DNA of 64,000 nt from Providencia zhijiangensis (GCF_030315915.2 NZ_CP135990.1:2542001-2606000), one strand, 5' to 3'; counted from the first letter of the stretch, positions 43,606 through 52,689 are shown. Notes: generated by a model from the letters alone, not told the origin. A program made the numbers and translations.

Positions 43606-44583
43606 ATGAATACAGAATTTACCTTTAATATTACGCGCAGCCTTTTTGATGAAAATTACAACCCATCGGAAAACACGCGAATTACCACCAACTTTGCGAA
43701 CTTAGCCAGAGGCAAAAGCCGTCAAGAAAACCTGCGTAACGCATTGTCGATGATCAACAACCGCTTCAATTCATTGGTGTATTGGGATAACCCTAAAAGC
43801 TCGCGCTATGCTGTTGAGTTGGAAATTATCTCTGTCGAGATGAATATCGAAGAAAAAGACAGCGCCTTCCCTGTCATTGAAATCTTAAAAACCAACATCA
43901 TTGACAAGAAAACGCAGCAACGTATTGAAGGAATTGTGGGGAATAATTTTTCATCCTACGTACGGGATTATGATTTTAGCGTTTTACTGTTGGAACATAA
44001 TAAAAACCAAGCAGAGTTTAGCATTCCGACTAAATTTGGCTGCCTGCATGGCAATATTTTTAAGTCGTTTATTAATTCCAAAGAGTACAAAGCGAACTTT
44101 AATAAATCTCCAGTGATCTGTTTGAGTGTCTCAAATAGAGATACCTATCATCGCACTGGGAATCAACACCCTATATTAGGCATTGAATATCAGCCAAGTA
44201 ACGCCTCTTTAACGGAGCAATACTTCGGAAAAATGGGCTTACAGGTTCGTTACTTTATGCCGAAAAATAGCGTTGCCCCTTTAGCCTTTTATTTTACGGG
44301 AGACTTGCTGAGCGACTACACCAACCTTGAGTTAATCAGCACTATTAGCACCATGGAAACGTTCCAAAAAATTTATCGTCCTGAAATTTATAATGCCAAC
44401 ACGGTGGCGGGTGAATGTTATCAACCGAGCTTAAATCAGCAGGATTACTCATTAACCAAAATTGTTTATGACCGTGAAGAGCGCAGCCAACTTGCCATTG
44501 AACAAGGTAAATTTACTGAAGAACACTTCATTAAACCTTACCAAACAATTTTGGAAAAATGGTCTGCAAGCTATTCCGTTTAA
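43606..44583 (+). CDS. mesX: MesX (DUF1852), accessory protein of methionine synthase MesD
   Basis: A 325-residue DUF1852 protein. Characteristic stretches are FNITRSLFDENYNPSENTRITTNFANLARG, ENLRNALSMINNRFNSL and LEIISVEMNI near the N-terminus. Family knowledge: DUF1852 proteins (MesX) are needed, together with oxygen, for the folate-independent methionine synthase MesD in bacteria such as Acinetobacter. The next gene, 63 bases on, encodes a MesD-type protein, so the pair is coherent. Cytosolic, no signal peptide. AGGA precedes the ATG at 43606 at long spacing. Confidence 0.88.
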   Translation: MNTEFTFNITRSLFDENYNPSENTRITTNFANLARGKSRQENLRNALSMINNRFNSLVYWDNPKSSRYAVELEIISVEMNIEEKDSAFPVIEILKTNIIDKKTQQRIEGIVGNNFSSYVRDYDFSVLLLEHNKNQAEFSIPTKFGCLHGNIFKSFINSKEYKANFNKSPVICLSVSNRDTYHRTGNQHPILGIEYQPSNASLTEQYFGKMGLQVRYFMPKNSVAPLAFYFTGDLLSDYTNLELISTISTMETFQKIYRPEIYNANTVAGECYQPSLNQQDYSLTKIVYDREERSQLAIEQGKFTEEHFIKPYQTILEKWSASYSV

Positions 44584-44646
44584 TAGGAATAGGTCAATTT
44601 AATAAAATCGCGTATTTATAAAAAATAAAATAAAAGGTCACCTGCA

Positions 44647-45675
44647 ATGAAAATATTATTACCCACTTCCACCGCCGGCAGCTTGCCGAAACCATCTTGG
44701 TTAGCAGAACCAGAAAAACTCTGGTCGCCATGGAAATTGAACAACGAAGAACTTATCGCTGGCAAACAAGATGCCCTGCGTTTATCTCTGGACGATCAAT
44801 TACGTGCGGGCATCGACATCGTTAGCGATGGCGAACAAACTCGCCAACACTTTGTGACTACCTTTATTGAACACTTGAGTGGCGTGGATTTTGAAAAACG
44901 CCAAGTCGTCAAAATTCGTGACCGTTACGATGCCAGTGTACCAACCGTTGTGGGCGCTGTTGCTCGCCAAAAGCCAGTGTTTGTGGATGATGCCAAATAT
45001 CTGCGTCAACTCACTGACAAGCCGATTAAATGGGCACTGCCGGGTCCAATGACCATGATCGACACGCTCTATGATAGCCACTATAAAAGCCGTGAAAAAT
45101 TGGCGTGGGAGTTTGCTAAAATTCTTAACCAAGAAGCCAGAGAGTTAGAAGCCGCAGGCGTCGATATCATCCAGTTTGATGAACCGGCATTTAACGTATT
45201 TTTTGATGAAGTGAATGACTGGGGAATTGCTACCCTCGAAAGAGCCATTGAAGGACTGAAATGCGAAACTGCGGTACATATCTGTTATGGCTATGGCATC
45301 AAAGCCAATACCGATTGGAAAAAAACGTTGGGTTCTGAGTGGAGACAATACGAAGAAGCTTTCCCGAAACTGCAAAGCTCGAATATCGATATCGTTTCAC
45401 TGGAATGCCACAACTCCAACGTTCCAATGGACTTAATTGAACTTATCCGTGGTAAAAAAGTGATGGTCGGCGCGATTGATGTGGCAACCAACACTGTCGA
45501 AACCCCAGAAGAAGTCGCCAATACATTGCGAAAAGCCCTACAATTTGTTGATGCAGACAAACTTTATCCATCAACTAACTGCGGCATGGCGCCATTATCT
45601 CGCGATGTTGCCAGAGGGAAACTTAACGCTTTAAGCGCAGGCGCGGAAATCATCCGAAAAGAACTAGGCGCATAA
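44647..45675 (+). CDS. mesD: Methionine synthase MesD (core-MetE type)
   Basis: A 342-residue protein equivalent to only the catalytic C-terminal barrel of cobalamin-independent MetE. It has STAGSLPKPSW at the start, SDGEQTRQHF, ALPGPMTMIDTLYD, IIQFDEPAF, VHICYGYG (His and Cys zinc ligands), ECHNSN and STNCGMAPLSRD (second zinc Cys). It lacks the N-terminal folate-binding half of MetE, so the methyl donor is not methyltetrahydrofolate polyglutamate. Downstream of mesX; a strong terminator follows. The physiological methyl donor of this subgroup is not established. Confidence 0.88.
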   Translation: MKILLPTSTAGSLPKPSWLAEPEKLWSPWKLNNEELIAGKQDALRLSLDDQLRAGIDIVSDGEQTRQHFVTTFIEHLSGVDFEKRQVVKIRDRYDASVPTVVGAVARQKPVFVDDAKYLRQLTDKPIKWALPGPMTMIDTLYDSHYKSREKLAWEFAKILNQEARELEAAGVDIIQFDEPAFNVFFDEVNDWGIATLERAIEGLKCETAVHICYGYGIKANTDWKKTLGSEWRQYEEAFPKLQSSNIDIVSLECHNSNVPMDLIELIRGKKVMVGAIDVATNTVETPEEVANTLRKALQFVDADKLYPSTNCGMAPLSRDVARGKLNALSAGAEIIRKELGA

Positions 45676-45686
45676 TAAATTACCCC

Positions 45687-45727
45687 AGATTTGGCGCTCT
45701 CACCCATCGCCAAATCTCATCATTTTT
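45687..45727 (+). terminator. Rho-independent terminator of mesXD
   Basis: AGATTTGGCG (45687-45696) pairs perfectly with CGCCAAATCT (45708-45717) across 11 bases; CATCATTTTT follows, 12 bases after the stop. Confidence 0.75.
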
Positions 45728-45899
45728 AAACCTTTCATAGCCACTCACACCCCTTATTCGTATTTACTGAAAATATCTGAAATTCTTTCAGCCATTATCA
45801 CAGAAACCCTCTATCAATGTTGCTGTCTATGTATTTTCCCTCCTATACTTTTTTTGCTCAAAAAGTGACTAATAACAAAATAACTGGAAGGAAATAATC

Positions 45900-46928
45900 A
45901 TGAAATTATCTCTACTAGGATGTTTATTGGCAGCTTCATTTTCTTTGCACGCTTATGCCGCAAGCGAGCCACCAATCCGATTAGTGATCCACGGGGGAGC
46001 AGGTACCATTACCAAAAGCACCATTACTCCAGAACAAGAAAAAGAGTATCAAGCAAAACTGACCGAAGCCTTAGAAGCAGGCTATGCGGTGCTCAACAAA
46101 GGCGGTAGTAGCCTTGATGCAGTACAAGCCTCTATTAACGTGATGGAAGATTCCCCACTATTTAACGCAGGAAAAGGCGCTGTATTTACCCATGAAGGTA
46201 AAAATGAAATGGATGCGTCGATTATGGATGGTAGCAACCGTAAAGCGGGTGCTGTAGCTGGCGTCACCAACATTAAAAACCCGATTAATGCCGCTTATGC
46301 TGTCATGACCAAAAGTCCTCATGTCATGATGGTTTCTAAAGGTGCCGAACAATTCGCTGCGGAACAAGGCCTTGAAATCGTTGACCCATCGTATTTCCGC
46401 ACTGACTTCCGTTGGCAGCAACTTCAAAAAGCCAAAGAAAAAGAGAAAGTGGTACTCGACCATGACGGTAAAACTGCCGCTCTCTTTATTGACCCAATGA
46501 TGTATGACTACAAATATGGCACCGTTGGCGCGGTCGCTCTCGATAAAAACGGTAATATCGCTGCAGGAACATCCACCGGAGGCATGACCAACAAACGCTT
46601 CGGGCGCGTCGGTGACTCCCCAATCATTGGTGCAGGGAACTACGCTGACAACAATACCGTCGCCGTTTCAGCCACAGGCTCCGGCGAAATGTTTATCCGT
46701 ACCGCCACCGCCCACAATATCGCCGCCCAAGTCAAATACAACAAAACACCTATCGACCAAGCCGCCCGTAATGCGCTGGATGAAGTCAAAGAGCTGAACG
46801 GAAGTGGGGGTGTGATTGTGTTGGATAAAACCGGTAACTACGCGATGGAGTTTAACTCAGAAGGGATGTACCGCGGAACAATCGGTAATGATGGTAAACC
46901 GCAAGTCGCGATTTATAAAAACGATTAA
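45900..46928 (+). CDS. Secreted isoaspartyl peptidase / L-asparaginase (Ntn-hydrolase)
   Basis: The 342-residue protein has a signal peptide (MKLSLLGCLLAASFSLHAYA). The plant-type asparaginase fold follows: LVIHGGAGTITKST, NAGKGAVFTHEGKNEMDASIMDG, then the autocleavage site G-T208 in KYGTVGAVALD, with TSTGGMTNKRFGRVGDSPIIGAG supplying substrate residues. It should self-process at T208 into alpha and beta chains and hydrolyse isoaspartyl dipeptides and asparagine. Most enterobacterial IaaA are cytosolic, so the signal peptide indicates periplasmic action. AAGGA precedes the ATG. It stands alone between two terminators. Confidence 0.92.
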   Translation: MKLSLLGCLLAASFSLHAYAASEPPIRLVIHGGAGTITKSTITPEQEKEYQAKLTEALEAGYAVLNKGGSSLDAVQASINVMEDSPLFNAGKGAVFTHEGKNEMDASIMDGSNRKAGAVAGVTNIKNPINAAYAVMTKSPHVMMVSKGAEQFAAEQGLEIVDPSYFRTDFRWQQLQKAKEKEKVVLDHDGKTAALFIDPMMYDYKYGTVGAVALDKNGNIAAGTSTGGMTNKRFGRVGDSPIIGAGNYADNNTVAVSATGSGEMFIRTATAHNIAAQVKYNKTPIDQAARNALDEVKELNGSGGVIVLDKTGNYAMEFNSEGMYRGTIGNDGKPQVAIYKND

Positions 46929-46966
46929 GTTCCTAGTATTTAAATTTGCTATACCATAAAAATACA

Positions 46967-46988
46967 AAAGCCCACCAATGTGGGCTTT
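46967..46988. terminator. Bidirectional terminator
   Basis: AAAGCCCAC (46967-46975) pairs with GTGGGCTTT (46980-46988) over a 4-base loop, with A and T on both flanks. It lies between the convergent asparaginase and amidohydrolase genes. Confidence 0.7.
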
Positions 46989-47059
46989 ATAAACTATATC
47001 TATAAGCACGTTTCTATAAACTATGTCTCTACGGACTATGCCTCTATAAACAACGGCCC

Positions 47060-48442
47060 TCAGCCCAATGACTTTTCAACTGTGCCACTGGCCAAATACC
47101 CTTTATGGAACGCAGCTTGTCTTGGAGAAATACGCGCAACCGCCTCTGCTGAGCAAGAGGCATCCACCAGCACAAAACTGGCATCATCTCCTTTTGCTGG
47201 CCACACTTGCTGGCCCTTTTCATCCAGTGGCAATACATTGCCCGTGGCGATAGCAAGGGAGCGAGATAATGCCAACTCATCAGGGCGCGTGTACAACTGC
47301 GCATATAAATTGGCTTTTTCTAACATATCCCCGAGACCAAATGGCGACCAGTGATCAATCACACTGTCAGTCCCTGTCATCACAAACACACCATTTTTAT
47401 TCAACGTTTTTAATGGCATATGCAATGTCCCGATAGGCACGGTCGACGCTATAGTGATCTGCTGCTCAGCCAAGCGTTTTGCCATCGCATCGGCATCTTC
47501 AGGATTTAATATAGCTAATGCAAAGGCATGACTAATTGTCACCTTGCCACGCAAGCTACGGTTTTCATCCACGGTTTTTATCATATAGTTGATAGCCGCA
47601 AGCCCCGCTGGGCTTGTCTCATGCAGGTGGATATCAACCCCTTTGTTATAATCCAGTGCAATCTGGAACATCGCATCAAGGGATTTTTCCATCGCACCAT
47701 CAACATTAGTCGGATCTAGCCCGCCCACATAGTGTGCCCCCGCTTGCATCGCTTCTCGCATCAAAGGGACTGATTTGGATAGCAGTAAACCATGTTGTGG
47801 GAAAGCCACAATTTCGCACGTGAGATCTTGCTGACGCTTATCCAACACCGTTTGCAGTGCTTCAAGGTTTTTCAATCCAGAAACAGGCTCAATGTTGCAA
47901 TGGCTGCGTGCGATGGTCGAACCATGAGATTGAATTAAATCAATCAACGCATGCGCCCTTTCTTGCGTAAAAGGCTGTAATTCAGGCAACATTTTTTGTT
48001 CAAGGGTTATCATATCCATAATGGTTTTTCCTTCACGGGACTGTGGCGCTTGCCAAGGTCCTCCGTAAAAGGTTTTATCCAGATGAATATGCATATCTCG
48101 AAATGCAGGAAGCATCAATTTGCCTTGCGCACTGTACGTATTCAAAACGGCATTTGGATGCTGTTTATTGGGTAACACCGCCACGATTTTTCCATCATTA
48201 ATTTCGATGGTTTTTAGCTCAGTTTGCGTCCCAATCACCGTACTATCACGGAAATTAAAACCAGTTTCGAGTAGGGCATCATCAAGATAATAATGTTTAT
48301 CTGTAATACGAGAAACACCGGACTTCGGTGCGCTTTGAGCCGCCGCTCCCGCAGATACTGAACCTAATAATGTACAAGCGGCCACCACTTTTGCACTTGT
48401 CGTCAGAAACTCTCTGCGACCAGACAACTGTTCTGAATTCAT
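47060..48442 (-). CDS. Tat-exported amidohydrolase (cytosine deaminase-like)
   Basis: A 460-residue TIM-barrel amidohydrolase. A twin-arginine signal (SGRREFLTTSAKVV, Arg9-Arg10) precedes an Ala-rich h-region. Metal ligands are H118 and H120 in DMHIHLDKTF, later HLHETSP, SHAFAL and the Asp in VMTGTDSVIDHW. This is the CodA-like group that hydrolyses cyclic amides or deaminates rings. Position after carbamate kinase, permease and AllFGH suggests that it opens or deaminates a ring compound that ends up as a carbamoyl donor. AAGGAG precedes the ATG. The substrate is not deducible; the periplasmic location is inferred from the signal. Confidence 0.85.
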   Translation of the reverse strand: MNSEQLSGRREFLTTSAKVVAACTLLGSVSAGAAAQSAPKSGVSRITDKHYYLDDALLETGFNFRDSTVIGTQTELKTIEINDGKIVAVLPNKQHPNAVLNTYSAQGKLMLPAFRDMHIHLDKTFYGGPWQAPQSREGKTIMDMITLEQKMLPELQPFTQERAHALIDLIQSHGSTIARSHCNIEPVSGLKNLEALQTVLDKRQQDLTCEIVAFPQHGLLLSKSVPLMREAMQAGAHYVGGLDPTNVDGAMEKSLDAMFQIALDYNKGVDIHLHETSPAGLAAINYMIKTVDENRSLRGKVTISHAFALAILNPEDADAMAKRLAEQQITIASTVPIGTLHMPLKTLNKNGVFVMTGTDSVIDHWSPFGLGDMLEKANLYAQLYTRPDELALSRSLAIATGNVLPLDEKGQQVWPAKGDDASFVLVDASCSAEAVARISPRQAAFHKGYLASGTVEKSLG

Positions 48443-48463
48443 AGCAACTCCTTATCATCGAGA

Positions 48464-48490
48464 GTTCGACCTCATCGTATGAGGTCGAAC
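48464..48490. other. 12-bp perfect hairpin between carbamate kinase and amidohydrolase genes
   Basis: GTTCGACCTCAT (48464-48475) pairs with ATGAGGTCGAAC (48479-48490) around a CGT loop. It lies nine bases past the carbamate kinase stop and has no T-run. Likely an mRNA processing or stability element within the operon. Confidence 0.7.
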
Positions 48491-48498
48491 GACTAGGC

Positions 48499-49449
48499 TT
48501 AGCCTTGAATAATATGGGTTCCCGTCTCGCCACGTAATGCCGCAGGTAGCGCTTCAGGAGTCGTGATAATCACGCGCTTACCGCCATTAGCGATAAACGA
48601 TAAACTGGCTTCGATTTTCGGTAGCATGCTCCCCGCTGGGAAATGCCCCTCTGCCATATAACGTTGCATATCGGTCGTGGAAGTTTCACCAAGGGCTTTT
48701 TGTTCCGGTTTGCCAAAGTGAATACACACTTTTTCGACGCCCGTAGTGATGATCAAAATGTCCGCATTGAGCTCTTTCGCCAGTAGCGTGGTCGATAAGT
48801 CTTTATCAATAACGGCATCTACACTTTGATAACCGCCCTGCCCATTATTCACCACAGGGATCCCACCACCGCCTGCCGCAACAACTACATAATCATGTTC
48901 GGTCAATGTGCGAATTGCCGCTGATTCGATGACTCGTTTAGGTTCAGGGGATGCCACTACACGGCGATATCCACGCCCTGAATCTTCAACAAAGTGCCAA
49001 TCTGGGTTTTCCTGCTGCAATACTTCCGCTTGTTCTTTACTGAAAAATGCGCCAATCGGCTTAGTCGGTGCCGCAAAGTTTGGGTCATTTTTATCGACTT
49101 CCACTTGGGTCACTACCGTTACCGCTTGGCGATGTTGCTGTTTCGCTAATACGTTAGTGAGTGCTTGCTGGACTAAATAGCCAATCCCTCCTTGAGTATC
49201 TGCTACACAGTTAGCCAGAGGTGTTAACGGTAAGCCTTCCGTCACATGAGCGATTTCAGCGCGACGCAAATCCAACCCTACCTGCGGCCCATTACCGTGA
49301 GTCAGCACAATATTGTAATTACCTTTAAGCATATCGCTGATGTGCTGAGCCACTTCCTGAACCGCTTTTTCTTGAGCTTCAATGGATTGGCTGCTGTTAT
49401 CTTTAATAATACTGTTGCCCCCGATGGCAACAACCACGAGTTCTTTCAT
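48499..49449 (-). CDS. allK: Carbamate kinase (catabolic, AllK-type)
   Basis: A 316-residue amino-acid kinase family protein. Key parts are VVAIGGNSI, LTHGNGPQVGLDLRRAE, PLANCVADTQGGIGYLVQQAL, SPEPKRVIE, VAAGGGGIPVV and DKDLSTTLLAKELNAD. It converts carbamoyl phosphate plus ADP into ATP, CO2 and ammonia. Gene context with AllFGH homologues corresponds to E. coli allK (ybcF) rather than arcC of arginine deiminase operons. ATG 49449 with AGGA nine bases upstream is used; the longer frame to 49503 is not family-like. Confidence 0.9.
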   Translation of the reverse strand: MKELVVVAIGGNSIIKDNSSQSIEAQEKAVQEVAQHISDMLKGNYNIVLTHGNGPQVGLDLRRAEIAHVTEGLPLTPLANCVADTQGGIGYLVQQALTNVLAKQQHRQAVTVVTQVEVDKNDPNFAAPTKPIGAFFSKEQAEVLQQENPDWHFVEDSGRGYRRVVASPEPKRVIESAAIRTLTEHDYVVVAAGGGGIPVVNNGQGGYQSVDAVIDKDLSTTLLAKELNADILIITTGVEKVCIHFGKPEQKALGETSTTDMQRYMAEGHFPAGSMLPKIEASLSFIANGGKRVIITTPEALPAALRGETGTHIIQG

Positions 49450-49481
49450 GATTAAGGATCCTGATACCGAATATTTAGCAG

Positions 49482-49510
49482 ATAGTGGGTGTACCGCGCA
49501 CACCCACTAT
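49482..49510. other. 11-bp perfect hairpin between permease and carbamate kinase genes
   Basis: ATAGTGGGTGT (49482-49492) pairs with ACACCCACTAT (49500-49510) around seven bases. It is intercistronic within the minus-strand operon, without a T-run. Confidence 0.65.
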
Positions 49511-49539
49511 AAAGATTGGCGTATTACACTGATTTACTC

Positions 49540-49588
49540 AGCTTTTCAGCTTTTCAGCTTTTCAGCTTTTCAGCTTTTCAGCTTTTTC
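49540..49588. repeat. Octanucleotide tandem repeat (AGCTTTTC)
   Basis: Five perfect AGCTTTTC copies (49540-49579) and a sixth with one extra T (49580-49588). The permease stop codon (49562-49564) lies inside the array. The unit length is not a multiple of three, so the C-terminal tail (EKAEKLKS) is read through the repeat and stopped by it. Confidence 0.9.
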
Positions 49589-51118
49589 AGCTTGTTGCTG
49601 CTCCACTGATTGGCGACCATCTAAAAAGTGTTTGATAACAAACAAAGCCGCCATCATGAGGTATGCGTAGACAAACATCAATGCCGAACCTGTTGCAATA
49701 CCTACAGCTGGGGAATGGATGATGCCAAAGAAGACCAATACCGCCCCCACTGCCGCCGCAATCGCACCACGTAACGGCTTGTTTAAGATAGCGAAGATAG
49801 CAATACAGCCCCATAACATACTTGCCAGTGGTGCACCGTTACCTAAGTGAACCAGGCCTTGATAGTAAACACCTTTGTGTAACAGAACTTCCGTACCAAT
49901 CGCGCTTGCAGACGTCCCTGCCGCTCCCATGACACTATTAACCATCGTCAGTGCCCAGTTCGCAATCCATGGGAATAGACAGATAAAAATCACAGGCACT
50001 TCGACTTTCGGTGTTTCTCGCACCACTTGGTTGGCAGTCACCACACCAATAAATACTAAGATAGGGACAATGGCCGTCATTGGGATCACCGCGAGCATAA
50101 ATGCGCCGATACCAAATAACGGTACGATAAACATGGTGATACCGGATGCTAAGGTATAACCCACACTCGCGCCCATCGCTTTCCAACCCGCATGACCCAC
50201 ATACACAGTCACAGGGAATGGGTTGCCTAGCACGACGCCCACAGTTGAAGATAAACCGTTTGCTAGCATCACTTTACGTGTGTTGTATTCATCACCCGCT
50301 GCGTGAGCACTTTCAATATTTTCAAGGTCAAAGATGTAGTTCGCTAAACCTAAAGGTACCGCTGAGGCTAAGTACGGCAGTGCGTGAGGTAAACCTTGGA
50401 AGAAGCTATCCACATGGATACTTGGCGGGTTAAAACCAAATGATGCCATTGATGCTGTAATCGCTTCTGGGCTTTGTAAGCCCGAAATCCATGCTAAGGC
50501 AGAACCCGCAATAAGCAGCAGCAACCCTGTAGGAATACGTGCAAAGATAGGCTTTTTACCAAACCAGTTGATGAAAATTAACAGCAGGACAATAAACGAT
50601 ACCGTTGGCGCTTCAAATGCTTGCAACATCGGGTTCATTGCCAGTAACAATAATCCTAGACCCGATAAGCACGATAATAATACGGTACGTGGGATCATCT
50701 TACGGATGGTTTCACCGAGGAAAGATCCACCCACTAAAATCATTGATTCCACAAAGCACCAGACCAACGCAATTTGCAGAGCAAATTCAGGATCTTTGGT
50801 GGTTTGGTAAACCGGCATGATCACTAAGAAGGTTACGGTGAAAATAGAAGGTGCGCTTGGCCCTGATGGCAGTGCCGTGACGTCATTTCGTCCCGTTTGT
50901 TTGATCATCTGCTGACCAAAGTAAGCGTAACTTACACTGGCAAGCAATACAGCAAAACCAAACGCTGGCGCGATACGACCATAAACAATTTCCGCTGGGA
51001 TGCCGACAACAAAAATCAGTAAGCCCATCATGGTGAGTAGGTTCGTGAGGTTATTGGTCATCAAACCAAAATAGGCCGCCAAATCACCACGTTTCCATTT
51101 AATATTTAATAGACTCAT
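49562..51118 (-). CDS. NCS2-type nucleobase/xanthine-uracil permease
   Basis: A 518-residue inner-membrane protein with about 12-14 hydrophobic segments (LTMMGLLIFVVGIPAEIVYG, AFGFAVLLASVSYAYF, LFVIKHFL near the end). The family-like TALPSGPSAPSIFTV segment follows TM2, and AAGTSASAIGTEVL lies in a loop. It belongs to the xanthine/uracil permease superfamily by layout; the specific substrate is unknown but is likely the compound degraded by the neighbouring operon. ATG 51118 (MSLLNIKWKRGD) has GGGAG upstream; the longer frame to 51154 is unlikely. The C-terminal tail is encoded by the octamer repeat. Confidence 0.85.
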   Translation of the reverse strand: MSLLNIKWKRGDLAAYFGLMTNNLTNLLTMMGLLIFVVGIPAEIVYGRIAPAFGFAVLLASVSYAYFGQQMIKQTGRNDVTALPSGPSAPSIFTVTFLVIMPVYQTTKDPEFALQIALVWCFVESMILVGGSFLGETIRKMIPRTVLLSCLSGLGLLLLAMNPMLQAFEAPTVSFIVLLLIFINWFGKKPIFARIPTGLLLLIAGSALAWISGLQSPEAITASMASFGFNPPSIHVDSFFQGLPHALPYLASAVPLGLANYIFDLENIESAHAAGDEYNTRKVMLANGLSSTVGVVLGNPFPVTVYVGHAGWKAMGASVGYTLASGITMFIVPLFGIGAFMLAVIPMTAIVPILVFIGVVTANQVVRETPKVEVPVIFICLFPWIANWALTMVNSVMGAAGTSASAIGTEVLLHKGVYYQGLVHLGNGAPLASMLWGCIAIFAILNKPLRGAIAAAVGAVLVFFGIIHSPAVGIATGSALMFVYAYLMMAALFVIKHFLDGRQSVEQQQAEKAEKLKS

Positions 51119-51218
51119 ATTCTTACTCCCATTCCCCTCACACCTTAGCAGCACGTTGTTGACGGTCTATCTCTTATGCCACTGAACAATTCAGGGAATG
51201 CGTTGCTTTATTTTTATC

Positions 51219-51236
51219 GCCCGACCGAAGCCGGGC
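51219..51236. other. Stem-loop between AllG and permease genes
   Basis: GCCCG (51219-51223) pairs with CGGGC (51232-51236). ATTATTTTTT follows on the plus strand only, so for the minus-strand operon it is not a normal terminator. Confidence 0.5.
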
Positions 51237-51273
51237 ATTATTTTTTGCTTAGTGAGTTTTGGGCTCAATACCA

Positions 51274-52689
51274 CTATGCATAGTGTTTCGCGTAAGACAG
51301 CATCGCTTTTTCGAAGCAATCAAACGGAGGGTGTACAATCCCTGCCCCAATCATTCCAATACCTGCATCTTTATGTGCAATCGCCGTGTTAATCACCGGA
51401 AGAATGCCACTAGCTGCGACTTTCGTGATATCAATCGCTGTCGGAATTCCCATAAAACCTAATAATGGAATGGTGACGTTCGGGTTCTCTCCAAGGGTGA
51501 TCTCTCGCATTTGGCGAGAGAAATCCACCGCTTCCTCAACGGTTCCCCCAACGAGCGCCACGATAGCCGGTGCTGTTGCCATCGCAAATCCACCAATCCC
51601 GTAAGTTTCTGTGATAGCCGAGTCACCAATATCTAAACCTGAGTCTTCCGGTTTATAACCTGCGAACATTGGACCAATCACTTGCTGAGAAGGGCCTGTA
51701 AACCACTGCCCCGGCAAGCCGCTAATGCGTAAACCAAACTCATAACCATTACGCGCCATGGTGGTCACAACAGTACTGTATTCAATACCGTGTGCTGCAT
51801 CCATTGACGCTTTACACATTGCCATCCATGTAGGGCCAGAGAAATAGTCGCTACTTGCCACGAAATCAAAGACTTCTTTTTGCTGTGCAACCGTAAAATT
51901 GGTTTGAATAATTCCTGTTGTTAATGCTTGGATCAGCAATGTTGTTCCCGCATTGTTACGGTTATGGCATTCATCACCCATATGTAACGCTTGCGCCAAC
52001 ATTAAACGCAGGTCGATTTCACCGACGATTTTCATGGCGTCACGCAGCATTGGCCCCAGCACATCGCGCATCCAATTCAAGCGGTCAATAACGCTTTGGT
52101 CATTGGCACCCATGCGCAAGATTTTTGCCATCTGCTCACTCAAGTTAGTGAATGCGCGGTTGCCGTAAGTTTTGTTTTCGACAATATGCATAAACATCGA
52201 TGCCGATGTCACACCCGCCATTGAACCTACGCAATCATGTTCATGGCATGGGGAAAAGATAATTTCACCAGAAGCTGCTACACGTTCCGCATCCGCTAAG
52301 TCTTTCGCCAATCCTTCAAAAACTAAAGCACCTGTTACCGCGCCTTTCATCGCACCACACATATCTTTCCATGCCACTGGCGGACCGGCATGTAGGATGG
52401 TGTTTTTCGTCATGCCCGGTACCACATTAATGGCTTGGTCATAACCCACGAGTACTGGCTGGGACTGAATAATGCGCTCAAGCGCTTGTGCGTTCGCTTC
52501 TGCGATTTTTTCTTGTAACGCTGCGTTGCCTTCAATTTGGTCAAGCGCGCGAATCACCGCAACGTTACCTTGACCCGGCGGCGTCCAATTCAGTTGAGTC
52601 ACCGGAACGTGCTGTTTTTTCAGATCATCACTGAACATCTCAATGCCGATATTGATAACATTCAATGGTTGTTTAAATAATGAAGTCAT
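51274..52689 (-). CDS. allG: AllG (YlbE, DUF1116), oxamate/ureido transcarbamylase subunit
   Basis: A 471-residue DUF1116 protein. It has GIEMFSDDLKKQHVPVTQLNW, MTKNTILHAGPPVAWKDMCGAMKGA, CHEHDCVGSMAGVTS, QALHMGDECHNRN and GPTWMAMCKASMDAAHG. In E. coli, AllF, AllG and AllH (formerly FdrA, YlbE, YlbF) together make the oxamate transcarbamylase of allantoin degradation. Its start overlaps the allF stop by one base, so the subunits are translated together. The Cys/His-rich CHEHDC and GDECHN segments suggest a metal site; that is an inference. Confidence 0.88.
   Translation of the reverse strand: MTSLFKQPLNVINIGIEMFSDDLKKQHVPVTQLNWTPPGQGNVAVIRALDQIEGNAALQEKIAEANAQALERIIQSQPVLVGYDQAINVVPGMTKNTILHAGPPVAWKDMCGAMKGAVTGALVFEGLAKDLADAERVAASGEIIFSPCHEHDCVGSMAGVTSASMFMHIVENKTYGNRAFTNLSEQMAKILRMGANDQSVIDRLNWMRDVLGPMLRDAMKIVGEIDLRLMLAQALHMGDECHNRNNAGTTLLIQALTTGIIQTNFTVAQQKEVFDFVASSDYFSGPTWMAMCKASMDAAHGIEYSTVVTTMARNGYEFGLRISGLPGQWFTGPSQQVIGPMFAGYKPEDSGLDIGDSAITETYGIGGFAMATAPAIVALVGGTVEEAVDFSRQMREITLGENPNVTIPLLGFMGIPTAIDITKVAASGILPVINTAIAHKDAGIGMIGAGIVHPPFDCFEKAMLSYAKHYA

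Noticed and set aside
49540-49588. Octamer repeat as on/off phase-variation switch of the permease
   Set aside because: The repeat lies at the extreme 3' end and a stop appears in it in any frame, so slippage would change only the last few residues.
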